From assembly GCF_016938855.1 (NCBI RefSeq), contig NZ_JAFHAP010000008.1:496280-560279 (forward strand): a DNA stretch of 64,000 nt. The letters are read 5' to 3'. Below are positions 18,480-26,971 of the stretch, piece by piece; within the stretch, counting starts at the first letter, position 1, and each line of letters begins with the position of its first letter. The notes below the pieces were generated by a model. It was not told the DNA's origin and ran no database searches. It was given only the letters and a program-made list of their open reading frames with translations. The position numbers and the translations under genes were made by a program. This DNA is from Polycladomyces zharkentensis (GTDB taxonomy: Bacteria > Bacillota > Bacilli > Thermoactinomycetales > JIR-001).

Positions 18480-19574
18480 TTGCGTAATCAACCTAAGATC
18501 GGGATTTTATTGGGAACATCTTTACTGCGCAAAGTCATCAGGGGAGAGCCGACGTACGAGAAAGCACGTATTTATTATGAATATGGGGTTAAGAACGGTG
18601 TGCTTCCGATCCTTTTTGATCATAGAGGGTTGAATTTAAAGAAACGACAGGTTAGAGGTTTTGTTTGGAAACCGTCCGTACAACACTATGTTCTAACTGT
18701 TTGCCCCCTTCCCCGCGTCGTACACAAGCGGGTTCTGATCCGTTCCCCAAAACTTAAGGCTCTTTCCCGGCTGTTGGGTAGGCGATTGTTCAATCCCGAT
18801 ATTAACCGAAATAAATGGAGAATTCACCATTTGCTGAACCGAAACCCGTGTCTTAAACCCCATCTCCCGGTTACTCTGAGACTCATTGCTTCTACTCAAG
18901 GCCTGAAACTGCTTGAACGTTATCCCATCATCTTTATTAAACCGGCGATCGGATCGCTTGGGAAGGGGATTTCCCAAATCCAATCAACCGTGGATCATCA
19001 TTATATATTCCGCCCCTATAGAGGGAAAAAACGTTTGCTTTCCAAGATTCAACTGAAACGTGCACTGGCGGAACAACACTTAATCAACCGTCATTTTTTA
19101 ATTCAACAAGGGATCTCATTGGCGAAATACCACGGATCTCCTTTTGACTTGCGGGTATCCGTTCAAAAAGGGAGAAAAGGCGAGTGGCAAATTAGCGGTG
19201 AAACGGCCAAGGTAGCACAGGGAAAGAGAAATTTGACGAATCTGTCGCAAAACGGGAAGGCTGTTCCGGCACCTACCGTTTTGTCTCACGCTTTTCCGAA
19301 AAGAAACCCTCAGATCATTCTTCAAAAGGTCAGGCGATTAGCTTTAGAGGTATGCCGAACTTTGGAGAAAACGTATCCAGCTTTTGCTGATGCGGGACTG
19401 GACATCGGGGTCGATCAACAAGGCCATCCTTGGTTAATCGAGGTAAATTTTCGCGATTTGCGATACTCTTTTCACTCTGCCGGAAAATATGCGATGTTTA
19501 AAAACACTTACTATAACCCCATGCGTTACGCAAAATATCTGCTATCTCAAGTCGTGTTAGGAAAGGTGATTTGA
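18480..19574 (+). CDS. YheC/YheD-type ATP-grasp protein, copy 1
   Basis: About 364 residues. Members of this family are ATP-grasp ligases found in or near the Bacillus spore coat; the exact reaction is not established. Visible ATP-grasp features: IIFIKPAIGSLGKGI (nucleotide-binding lysine and glycine-rich loop, about residues 150-165), HGSPFDLRVSVQKG (about 227-240), and DIGVDQQGHPWLIEVN with the metal-binding Glu and Asn near 320. The TTG at 18480 is preferred because AAAGGGGG lies about 10 bases upstream; an ATG nine codons earlier lacks a site. The next gene starts 4 bases after its stop. A paralogue of about three-quarters identity by eye lies at 20607. The sequence is clearly more AT-rich than its chromosomal neighbours. 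Confidence 0.88.
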   Translation: MRNQPKIGILLGTSLLRKVIRGEPTYEKARIYYEYGVKNGVLPILFDHRGLNLKKRQVRGFVWKPSVQHYVLTVCPLPRVVHKRVLIRSPKLKALSRLLGRRLFNPDINRNKWRIHHLLNRNPCLKPHLPVTLRLIASTQGLKLLERYPIIFIKPAIGSLGKGISQIQSTVDHHYIFRPYRGKKRLLSKIQLKRALAEQHLINRHFLIQQGISLAKYHGSPFDLRVSVQKGRKGEWQISGETAKVAQGKRNLTNLSQNGKAVPAPTVLSHAFPKRNPQIILQKVRRLALEVCRTLEKTYPAFADAGLDIGVDQQGHPWLIEVNFRDLRYSFHSAGKYAMFKNTYYNPMRYAKYLLSQVVLGKVI

Positions 19575-19578
19575 AATA

Positions 19579-20355
19579 ATGGGCGAAATACAACCGGTCA
19601 GACATATCCAAAGAATGCCAAGGGGAAGTTCCCGACCCCAATTGATACTTTTCAGCGATGGTCGCAAGTATATAGTCAAATTTAAAAACAACGCCCAGGG
19701 AACCAGAGCGCTTGTCAACGAGTACGTTGCAGGGCGATTGGCCCGATTGCTTAACCTTCCGGTGCCCCCTTTTCAAATCGTATATATACCACAAACGTTT
19801 GTCAGGGCAAACCCGATCTTATCCCAATACAACTTCGCACCTGGCTATCAATTCGCAAGCGAATTCATGCACAATTGTACACTTAATCCAGATAAACGAC
19901 GCCTCCCGGTCAGAGCGAACATCATAAACGGTGGACAATTGGCCGGGATTATGGTGTTTGATCAATGGGTTAGTAACATTGACCGGAAGATAAGAAATGT
20001 TCTTTTTAAAAAAACTTCCCGTCAGGGCCGCTATAAGATCTATATGATTGATCATGGTCATAGTTTTTCTTATCATAGTTTTCGAAATATACCTAATTGT
20101 AATTGGACACCACATACACTGAGATACCTGCCACAGAAACTCAAACCGAACGCCTTTTATCAATGGTGTCTGAATCAGCTTCACAGTCCGGATGAGCTGT
20201 TACGGTTCGTAAATAGAATTGAGCAGTTGCCGGATCAGCAAATATATAAAGTGATTTCATCCATCCCGAAAGATTGGAACGTTTCCCAGGTGGAAAAAAA
20301 GTCATTATACGCTTATCTTATAAAGGCTAAAAAAATGCTGGGCAACTTTTTTTAA
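19579..20355 (+). CDS. HipA-like kinase, copy 1
   Basis: 258 residues. It contains the pattern of the compact HipA-like kinase family: YIVKFKNN (ATP-binding lysine, about residue 34), NEYVAGRLARLLNLPVP, then GIMVFDQWVSNIDRKIRNVLF (catalytic Asp region, about 132-152) and IYMIDHGHSF (metal-binding DHG, about 165). It lacks the N-terminal HipA domain of the HipBA toxin and there is no adjacent HipB-type regulator, so a toxin-antitoxin role is not supported. The start ATG at 19579 is 5 bases after the ATP-grasp stop, preceded by AGGAAAGGTG, so the pair is translationally close. The substrate is unknown. Confidence 0.85.
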   Translation: MGEIQPVRHIQRMPRGSSRPQLILFSDGRKYIVKFKNNAQGTRALVNEYVAGRLARLLNLPVPPFQIVYIPQTFVRANPILSQYNFAPGYQFASEFMHNCTLNPDKRRLPVRANIINGGQLAGIMVFDQWVSNIDRKIRNVLFKKTSRQGRYKIYMIDHGHSFSYHSFRNIPNCNWTPHTLRYLPQKLKPNAFYQWCLNQLHSPDELLRFVNRIEQLPDQQIYKVISSIPKDWNVSQVEKKSLYAYLIKAKKMLGNFF

Positions 20356-20541
20356 CCCAAAAGTTATACCAAATGCATCCAGTGTTATAAGTGTTTGAAC
20401 TGTAAGATGACCTTTCCATCATGAGCGATATCTTTTCGATTCCAAATGGCAAGCCTTAAGCCTGCCTGTAAGTCAAAAAAAGCTACAGCACCATGCCTGA
20501 GGAAATTTACACACAATTTCGAACTTGATCCGCGTCAGTCT

Positions 20542-20569
20542 ATACCTTTTAATCTTTTGATCATAAGTT
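20542..20569 (+). promoter_or_regulatory. Sporulation-type promoter candidate upstream of ATP-grasp gene 2
   Basis: ATAC (20542-20545), 16 bases, then CATAAGTT (20562-20569), fitting AC-N16-CATANNNT. The preceding AGTCTATACC is also shared with the first copy (18414-18423). The rest of the 250-base gap 20356-20606 shows nothing else I can support. Confidence 0.5.
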
Positions 20570-20606
20570 GTTACTGTATAGACGAAAAAAGAGGAGGCTG
20601 TTTCCT

Positions 20607-21689
20607 TTGCACTGTAGACATAAGGTTGGGATTTTATTGGGAACGACTTTACTAAACAGAGTCATATCGGGAAAACCGACGCATGAAAGGGCACGACTTT
20701 ATTTTGAATACGGATGTAAGAATGGTGTATGCCCTATTCTTTTTGATTTAAAAGGGCTAAATTTAAAAAAGCGACAGGTGACAGGTTACGTTTGGAAACC
20801 GTCAACACAACAATATATCCGAACTGTTTGTCCACTTCCCCATGTCGTACACAAGCGGGAATTAATAAGCTCCCCGAAGCTCACGGCTCTCTCCCGGCTA
20901 TTAGGCAAACGATTGTTCAATCCGCTGATTAACCGAAATAAATTAATGATTCACCGTTTACTCAGGCAAAATCCCAGGATTCAACCTTACCTCCCGGATA
21001 CTCGCGGAATAAGTGCTCCCGCTCACGTCTTTCAACTGATTCAGCGTTATCCCACTGTCTTTATTAAACCGGTTATCGGATCACTCGGGAGAAATGTTTC
21101 CAAAATCCAAGCAGTCGGAAATAAACACTATATATTTTATCCCTATAAAGGTAAAGCGCGTTCGCTTTCTGAATTTCAACTTAAACAGGAACTGGCTAAA
21201 CATCGCTTGACCAACAATCATTTTTTAATTCAACAAGGAATCCCCTTGGCCAAGTATCACGGCTCTCCATTTGACTTGCGAGTATCTGTGCAGAAAGGGA
21301 AGGGCGGCCGGTGGCAAATCAGCGGTGAGGTTGTCAAGGTTGCACAACATAAAGGAATTTTGACGAACCTGTCACAAAACGGAAAGGCAATTCCAGCACC
21401 CACCGTTTTATCCCACGCTTTTCCGAATAGAAATCCGCAAGACATCCTGCAAAAGGTCAGGCGTTTAGCTATAGAGGTATGCCGGACATTAGAGAAAACG
21501 TATCCGGCTTTTGCTGATGCAGGGCTGGATATCGGGCTCGATCATAAAGGACATCCTTGGTTAATCGAAGTGAACTTTCGCGATTTGCGATACTCTTTTC
21601 ACTCTGCCGGGGAATACAGGATGTTCAAAAATACCTACTTTAACCCCATGCGTTATGCCAAATTTCTACTATCCTCCAAGAGTGGATAA
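20607..21689 (+). CDS. YheC/YheD-type ATP-grasp protein, copy 2
   Basis: About 360 residues, the tandem paralogue of the protein at 18480. The same landmarks are kept: TVFIKPVIGSLGRNVSKIQ, HGSPFDLRVSVQKGKGG, and DIGLDHKGHPWLIEVN. The TTG at 20607 is preceded by AGAGGAGG about 9 bases upstream. Conservation of all ATP-grasp positions while the variable segments drift (for example the region of residues 130-150) suggests that both copies are under selection. It is followed after 260 bases by the second kinase gene; here the tight spacing of copy 1 has been lost. Confidence 0.88.
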   Translation: MHCRHKVGILLGTTLLNRVISGKPTHERARLYFEYGCKNGVCPILFDLKGLNLKKRQVTGYVWKPSTQQYIRTVCPLPHVVHKRELISSPKLTALSRLLGKRLFNPLINRNKLMIHRLLRQNPRIQPYLPDTRGISAPAHVFQLIQRYPTVFIKPVIGSLGRNVSKIQAVGNKHYIFYPYKGKARSLSEFQLKQELAKHRLTNNHFLIQQGIPLAKYHGSPFDLRVSVQKGKGGRWQISGEVVKVAQHKGILTNLSQNGKAIPAPTVLSHAFPNRNPQDILQKVRRLAIEVCRTLEKTYPAFADAGLDIGLDHKGHPWLIEVNFRDLRYSFHSAGEYRMFKNTYFNPMRYAKFLLSSKSG

Positions 21690-21949
21690 GAACAAACGAA
21701 GCCAAGAGGGAAGTGAGGAAATTGAAATAATACCATCGACTTCACTAGCCGGGATCCCTGCAATTTTTTGATGGCTTCATCAGCAAAAATTATACCTCAC
21801 GTTGACAATACAGTCCCCCGCAATGATTCCTCCGGAAACAACCCATTTTGTGTCCGTTTATTTTTGATGCCCTATGCATTCATTGGCGGCGTTGAATATG
21901 ATATAAAACTCAAAACAGTGTAAATATTTTATAAAGGATGATCTGAAAC

Positions 21950-22777
21950 ATGTACAACAAGAATATACGACCGGTCAAGCATATTCGAGGAATGCCTAGA
22001 GGTAGTTCTCGTCCACAACTGATCCTCTTTAGCGACGGTCGCCTGTATATAGTTAAATTTAAAAACAACCCCAAGCAAGGGACTAGAGCGCTTGTCAACG
22101 AATACATTGCAGGTCAATTAGCTCGATTACTCAATCTTCCTGTACCTCGTTTCAAAATCGTAAATATATCAAAAAAATTTATCAGGGCGAACCGGATCTT
22201 GACCCAACATAACTTTGCACCTGGTCATCAGTTCGCAAGTGAATTCATTCATAACTGTAAACAAAATTTTACACGCCTTCTCCCGCGCAAACCGAACATA
22301 ATAAACCGTAAACAACTTGCCGGGATCATTGTGTTTGATCAATGGGTCAATAACATTGACCGTTTGAAAAGAAATATCCTCTTGCAAGCTATTCCGCGTG
22401 AAGGTAGCTATAAGATCTATATGATCGATCATGGTCATAGTTTTTCGTATTATAATTTTTCGCGTAAACGTGATTGTAATTGGACGCCATACACGCTTAA
22501 GTTCCTGCCTCAGAAACTCAAATCTACCGACTTTTATAACTGGTGTGCTGATCAGGTCCGTAATCCAGGCGATTTTTTCTTGTTCGTGAACAAAATTAAA
22601 CAACTACCGGATGAGCAAATATATAAAGTGATCGCATCAATCCCAAAAGATTGGAATGTATCGCAGGTGGAAAAAGAGGCATTGTGCGCTTACCTTAAAA
22701 AGGCTAAAAAAATGCTTCCGAATTTAATCACGCAATATATAAACGAAACTCATTTCAAGAAGCATCGAACCAGGTAA
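21950..22777 (+). CDS. HipA-like kinase, copy 2
   Basis: 275 residues, paralogue of the protein at 19579 (MPRGSSRPQLILFSDGR is identical in both). The kinase positions are kept: YIVKFKNN, GIIVFDQWVNNIDRLKRNILL and IYMIDHGHSFSY. A slightly longer C-terminus ends ETHFKKHRTR. AAAGGATG lies 9 bases before the ATG. The 260-base gap before it (21690-21949) starts with GAGGAAATTGAAATAATA, close to the sequence that joins the two genes in copy 1 (GTGATTTGAAATAATG), so about 220 bases appear to have been inserted between ligase and kinase in this copy. Confidence 0.85.
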   Translation: MYNKNIRPVKHIRGMPRGSSRPQLILFSDGRLYIVKFKNNPKQGTRALVNEYIAGQLARLLNLPVPRFKIVNISKKFIRANRILTQHNFAPGHQFASEFIHNCKQNFTRLLPRKPNIINRKQLAGIIVFDQWVNNIDRLKRNILLQAIPREGSYKIYMIDHGHSFSYYNFSRKRDCNWTPYTLKFLPQKLKSTDFYNWCADQVRNPGDFFLFVNKIKQLPDEQIYKVIASIPKDWNVSQVEKEALCAYLKKAKKMLPNLITQYINETHFKKHRTR

Positions 22778-22895
22778 GTAGGGGTGTATCCTGTATGTGA
22801 GCATCCGGATTGAGAAATTGAGACACAGTGAGTCAATAGGAAAATCATTCATGACAGAGGAGAAATTGGTCCAAAAGGAGTATCGCTTTTACAAG

Positions 22896-24068
22896 TTAGA
22901 GCATATGTATTGCAATAAACGAACAAGGAAAAGGCGGCCCCAATGGATCGCCACACCACTTTGGTGCCAACTCCTTTAGTAAATCGCGCAACGTCTCTTC
23001 CTCGACGACAGAGAATACCACATCCTGCACGACATGTTCCTTGTTTTCCAGCAACGCTTCCAACAGGGAAGCCAAGATATTGTTTTTCCCGCGTACTTTC
23101 TTGATTTCCTGCAATATTTCGCGGTCTACCTTACGTTCGGCCTGAGCATTAATGTTATGGACAATGGTGATCAGCATTTCAACTAAGCTGTCGGTGATCT
23201 CTTGTTGTCGAGACCAAAAGAACGCCGACAACAGGGTGTAACGCACTTCTGGAGGATGGCGCCGGATCTCAACCAACTTTTCTGAAACCACACGTAACCG
23301 GTACTTCCTCAAGATTTTGGGAGGCACGTTCTTAAACAGATCGTTTGGCAACTCCAACATGCGCAATTCCTTGAGTTTTTTGATTTCCTCCTCCAAGTTC
23401 TTTCTATTGGCGCGGCCAGGGCCCATGTTGATCTTTCGGAAAGTCATTCGTTCCGGATCCGCATCCCCTTGTTCCTCAGTAACCTCATCTTCGGCATCCG
23501 CCCAATCATCAATCATCGCGTCCATTCTGGAGATAGAGGTGGGGGAAAGTCTTTGGAACGTTTGAGCGAAAAATCTCTGCTCATGGTTATGCAAAGCGGA
23601 TCGGACCAGTGTTTCTACGGTATTGTCCACGGGCGGCTCGATTTTCCGCTGCCGGAGTTCGGCGTAAACGCGCTCTTTCAACACAGGAATATCATGGACG
23701 TGGGTTAATACTTTCTCCGCCAACCATTGGGAAATCTGTTGGAGATCGTCTGCTGTATGTTCGCGAAATCCAAAGAACTTCCGAATCTCAGCACGATGCC
23801 GCTTAATCGTTCTACCAGTCCAGTCATACTGACCGAAATGATCTGTACTTACTCTAAGATGCTTGGCCAAAAACTCAACTACCAAAAAAGGAACATCTTC
23901 CGGGCCATCAGGGAAACGGGCTTCGTGCTGGAAGTATTTGAACAAGACAGCAAATCCCAACCGTGTCTGAAAGTTCTTCGCCTCAATTAGTTGTCTTTCT
24001 GGGGGCAATAAAGTAAAGTGTTCAATGAGTTCTTCCTTCGTCCATTGTTGTTTCAACTCAGGTGTCAA
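22896..24068 (-). pseudogene. tnpA: Tn3-family transposase, 5' part only
   Basis: The frame begins TTG-ACA-CCT (TPELKQQWTKEELIEHF) and encodes about 365 residues of the N-terminal Tn3 transposase region (DUF4158-type: FAVLFKYFQHEARFPDGPED, QYDWTGRTIKRHRAEIRKFFG, SRQQEITDSLVEMLITIVHN), then diverges near 22970 and ends in unrelated residues. Full-length transposases have about 1000 residues, so the DDE catalytic domain is gone. It points inward from the right-hand terminal repeat, as expected for a Tn3 element. Confidence 0.88.
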
Positions 24069-24254
24069 TCCTTTCTAAAGTTCCTAGAATGGTCAGAGTC
24101 GGTACTTTACCGCCTACCTGAGTATAATGAACCTTGATTTTTCAGACAAGGACAAAAGCAAAATACAGGAAGTTCCAATACCAAAATAAAATTCGGAACA
24201 ACAAAAAATGACTTGAGTCCAAATGGAACTCCAAGTCATTTTCTATTTACTGGA

Positions 24255-24292
24255 GAGATGGCCCCAAAATCGACGTTCGCTCCCTCTACCCC
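24255..24292 (-). repeat. Right terminal inverted repeat of the Tn3-type element
   Basis: Read on the minus strand it begins GGGGTAGAGGGAGCGAAC and continues with CGATTTTGGGGCCATCTC. It matches the left end at 17652. TAGAT follows immediately outside (24293-24297). Confidence 0.88.
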
Positions 24293-24530
24293 TAGATGGA
24301 TGGGTTGCCACGCCGGATGAAGCGAGAAGGCCTCTGGTGCTTCAGCCGTGTGGGGCAAGCCACTACAGAAATGGCTGGTATCCGAATCGAAAGAATCCAA
24401 CCGGAATACCAGCCAATTGACTTGATGGATACAAATCCTGTCTGATTGGCGAGAGAGTTGATTCCTTCTTTCGTCTGACGCTCATAATCATCCCCACCCT
24501 GAAGGGATGGGTTTTCCCGGTGGCTCATGA
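24293..24530 (+). mobile_element. Right piece of an IS605-family remnant
   Basis: Bases 24297-24350 match the tnpB 3' end and right end of the element at 50573-51955 (shared GGGTTGCCACGCC, GATGAAGCGAGAAGGCCT, and a CTGGTGCTTCAGCCG-type segment). At 24490-24525 there is a CCCACCCTGAAGGGATGGG hairpin of the kind found at IS605-type ends. There is no open transposase frame. Together with 17622-17651 this is a single older insertion split by the Tn3-type element. Confidence 0.75.
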
Positions 24531-24559
24531 TAATCCCACGCCTTCACGTGTGTGGAGCG

Positions 24560-25339
24560 TCAACCCACTTTGTGCTCGATACGCAATTTGTCCGCCACCA
24601 TCGCGATGAATTCGCTGTTGGTGGGTTTTGCCTTGGTCACGTTGATGGTGTATCCGAACAGGTTGCGGATGGATTCCATGTTGCCCCGGCTCCAGGCCAC
24701 CTCGATCGCGTGACGAATGGCCCGTTCCACCCGGCTGGGCGTGGTGTTGTACTTCTCCGCAATCCGTGGATACAACGTTTTGGTGATGGCGCCGAGCAAC
24801 TCCACTTCGTTGTACACCATCGTAATGGCTTCCCGGAGGTACAAATATCCTTTGATATGGGCCGGTACGCCAATTTCGTGGATCACGCTCGTAATGTTGG
24901 CATCCAGATTGTTGGCGCGATTCGACTGCGGATTCATTGACTTCATTGTGGTCGAAGCACCCGGTTGCCCTTTCATCTGACGAATCCGATCCGCCAATAC
25001 GGCCATGTCAAATGGTTTCAGTATGTAATAGGCCGCTCCCAATTCCACTGCACGCTGGGTGATGTTTTCCTGACCGAAAGCCGTTAACATCATGATTTTG
25101 GGAACCGGTTTGATCCCCCGTTCGTGAATTTGTTCCAACACACCCAATCCGTCCAAGTGCGGCATGATGATGTCCAGCACCAAAACATCCGGCACGTCTT
25201 TCTCCAATTTTTCCAGCACCTCATTGCCGTTGTAGGCAACACCGATCACGTCCATATCGTCTTGGGAAGCAAGATATTCCCGTAACAGCTCGGCAAACTC
25301 CCGATTGTCGTCAGCCAACAAAACGCGGATTTTGTTCAA
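24560..25339 (-). CDS. spo0A: Sporulation master regulator Spo0A
   Basis: Response regulator that, once phosphorylated by the phosphorelay, starts sporulation. The 259-residue protein has a receiver domain (residues 1-120) with the acidic pocket ADDN and phospho-acceptor D56 in [13 protein letters not shown], conserved Lys in LKPFDM, then a linker and the C-terminal DNA-binding effector domain with [20 protein letters not shown] and [18 protein letters not shown]. The start is TTG at 25339 (TTG-AAC-AAA), matching the usual MxKI N-terminus. It is next to spoIVB and recN as in other spore formers. The accessory island is inserted only about 260 bases beyond its 3' end. Confidence 0.97.
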   Translation of the reverse strand: MNKIRVLLADDNREFAELLREYLASQDDMDVIGVAYNGNEVLEKLEKDVPDVLVLDIIMPHLDGLGVLEQIHERGIKPVPKIMMLTAFGQENITQRAVELGAAYYILKPFDMAVLADRIRQMKGQPGASTTMKSMNPQSNRANNLDANITSVIHEIGVPAHIKGYLYLREAITMVYNEVELLGAITKTLYPRIAEKYNTTPSRVERAIRHAIEVAWSRGNMESIRNLFGYTINVTKAKPTNSEFIAMVADKLRIEHKVG

Positions 25340-25400
25340 GGCAATGTCCCCCTGTCCGCTTCTTTGATTGTGCTAAGGAGTTTTTCGACATTTCCAAGGT

Positions 25401-26765
25401 TCATTCCTGCTTTTGGCTCAAAACACGACCATACATTTCCTTTAATGATAAAAAAAGAAAACGGGTCTCATGGAGACCCGCCGTCTGTAGTACCCCCGCA
25501 TCCTGCAACATCCATTCAATCAGCGTGCCGTACCCGGAAGTGGGATCGTTGACAAAGACGTGTGTCACAGCTCCGATCAATTTGCCGTTTTGCAAGATGG
25601 GGCTGCCACTCATCCCCTGAACGATCCCTCCCGTTCTCTTTAACAACCGCGGGTCGGTAATTTTGATGATCATCCCTTTGGTCGCCGGATATTTCTGATG
25701 AACCACATGTACGATCTCAATGTTGTACCGCTCCACTTTTTGCCCTTCCACCACCGTCAGAATTTGGGCCGGTCCTTCTTTTACCTCTTCTGCCAACGCT
25801 ACAGGAACCGTTCGATTGTACAGGCCCTTGTCAGGCATTCGTTCCATTCTGCCGAAGATCCCGAACGGCGTATTGCGTCGAATGGAACCGAGAACGTGAT
25901 GCTCTTGGAAAAAAATCGCGCGTTTTTCCCCGGGTTCACCCGACTCTCCTTTTTGGATGGAAGTGACACTGGAACGAATGATCGTCCCCCCTCCGACTCG
26001 AATCGGTTGACCGGTATCCATATCGGATATGACGTGACCCAACGCACCATACACTTTCCGAACCGGATCATAAAACGTCAATGTGCCCACACCCGCGGCG
26101 GAATCACGGATATACAGGCCGATGCGATAGATGCCCTCCCGTTTGTCGAAGACCGGCGTCAATGTCGTCTCCCGTTTACGGTCGCCGCGTACCAGCGTCA
26201 CTTTCAGTGGTTGGCCGAATGTATGCCGGACAATGGTTGACACTTGGTTGACGTTTTGAATCGGTTGATCGTTGATGCGCACGATATAGTCACCAACGCG
26301 GATATCCGCTTTTTCTCCGGGGGAAATCGCCTCATCTCCCTGCGACACCAGATGATGACCGACAACCATCACACCGGCTGATTGCAGTTTGACCCCGATC
26401 GATTGTCCGCCGGGAATCACGCGGATTTCGGGCAAAACCCGCACTTGCAAGGACTTGAGCGGAATGCGACCAAACAACCGGAGGGTCAGCCGCGTCTGTC
26501 CGCGATGCTTGGTCATGACGGTGAACGGATGATGCAAATCCAGTTTCGCACAACTTTTTCCGTTGATCGTCGCTACGTGTGGATCGGCGATGTCGGCCAT
26601 CACGGTGGCCGGCATTGTCAGACGAAGTTGTTCCTGATCACCGGAAAACAGGCGCAATTCCCGGGGGAACGAAGTGAACTGTTGAAAGGTCGGTGTCATG
26701 CTGGCCCAGATAAGGAAACCAACCAGTACAATACCCCACCATTTTCTTTTCTGTTTTTCCCGCAA
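25401..26765 (-). CDS. spoIVB: SpoIVB serine peptidase (sigma-K checkpoint)
   Basis: Forespore-secreted peptidase that triggers pro-sigma-K processing in the mother cell. The 454-residue protein has an N-terminal membrane anchor (WWGIVLVGFLIWASM), a PDZ domain at about residues 130-200 (VQVGDYIVRINDQPI-like: IRVGDYIVRINDQPIQNVNQ), and an S55 peptidase domain with the catalytic His in YGALGHVISDMDTG and Ser in QGMSGSPILQNGKLIGAVTH. It lies between recN and spo0A, in the standard order. Length is slightly above the usual 425. Confidence 0.96.
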   Translation of the reverse strand: MREKQKRKWWGIVLVGFLIWASMTPTFQQFTSFPRELRLFSGDQEQLRLTMPATVMADIADPHVATINGKSCAKLDLHHPFTVMTKHRGQTRLTLRLFGRIPLKSLQVRVLPEIRVIPGGQSIGVKLQSAGVMVVGHHLVSQGDEAISPGEKADIRVGDYIVRINDQPIQNVNQVSTIVRHTFGQPLKVTLVRGDRKRETTLTPVFDKREGIYRIGLYIRDSAAGVGTLTFYDPVRKVYGALGHVISDMDTGQPIRVGGGTIIRSSVTSIQKGESGEPGEKRAIFFQEHHVLGSIRRNTPFGIFGRMERMPDKGLYNRTVPVALAEEVKEGPAQILTVVEGQKVERYNIEIVHVVHQKYPATKGMIIKITDPRLLKRTGGIVQGMSGSPILQNGKLIGAVTHVFVNDPTSGYGTLIEWMLQDAGVLQTAGLHETRFLFLSLKEMYGRVLSQKQE

Positions 26766-26924
26766 AACGGATCACACTCCCGCGCTCCTGCCTGCACCTC
26801 CATCGCGTTGATACCCAGTGTTGACCGTCGGTACTGTTACATTGCCCGCGGCCCGGCCCTTTTATGTTACACAAATGATTCCTGACGATCCGGGTGACGC
26901 CGACTAGAGAAGAACGAACAGAAA

Positions 26925-26963
26925 AGCCGCATTTGGGAACCCGACTTCCCATATGCGGCACAT
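26925..26963 (-). terminator. Intrinsic terminator after recN
   Basis: Minus strand: GCCGCATATGGGAA, short loop, TTCCCAAATGCGGC, then TTTT. It separates recN from spoIVB. The remaining gap (26766-26924) presumably holds the spoIVB promoter; I could not pick a convincing forespore-type box. Confidence 0.75.
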
Positions 26964-26971
26964 TTCCGCGT

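Larger units (their letters stand above)
17652..24292. mobile_element. Tn3-family-derived composite transposon carrying duplicated ATP-grasp/HipA-like cassettes
   Basis: Outer ends are inverted repeats of about 38-43 bp starting GGGGTAGAGGGAGCGAA (left 17652; right 24292 reading inward) and sharing CGATTTTGGGGCCA further in. Repeats starting GGGG and a 5-bp target duplication are Tn3-family traits; the duplication is TAGAT at 17647-17651 and 24293-24297. The right end carries a truncated Tn3 transposase, the left end is a complete miniature element (17652-17906). No intact transposase or resolvase is present, so movement would need help in trans. Cargo: a broken methyltransferase and two ATP-grasp/HipA-like gene pairs. 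The structure resembles published composites of Tn3-derived miniature elements (TIME-COMP). Confidence 0.85.

Noticed and set aside
18453-22777. HipA-type toxin-antitoxin interpretation of the kinase genes
   Set aside because: The proteins lack the N-terminal HipA domain, no HipB-like helix-turn-helix gene is adjacent, and each is paired with an ATP-grasp ligase instead.
22797-22979. 60-codon plus-strand frame after the second HipA-like kinase
   Set aside because: It overlaps the junction with the truncated transposase, its second half is antisense to it, and there is no clear ribosome binding site.
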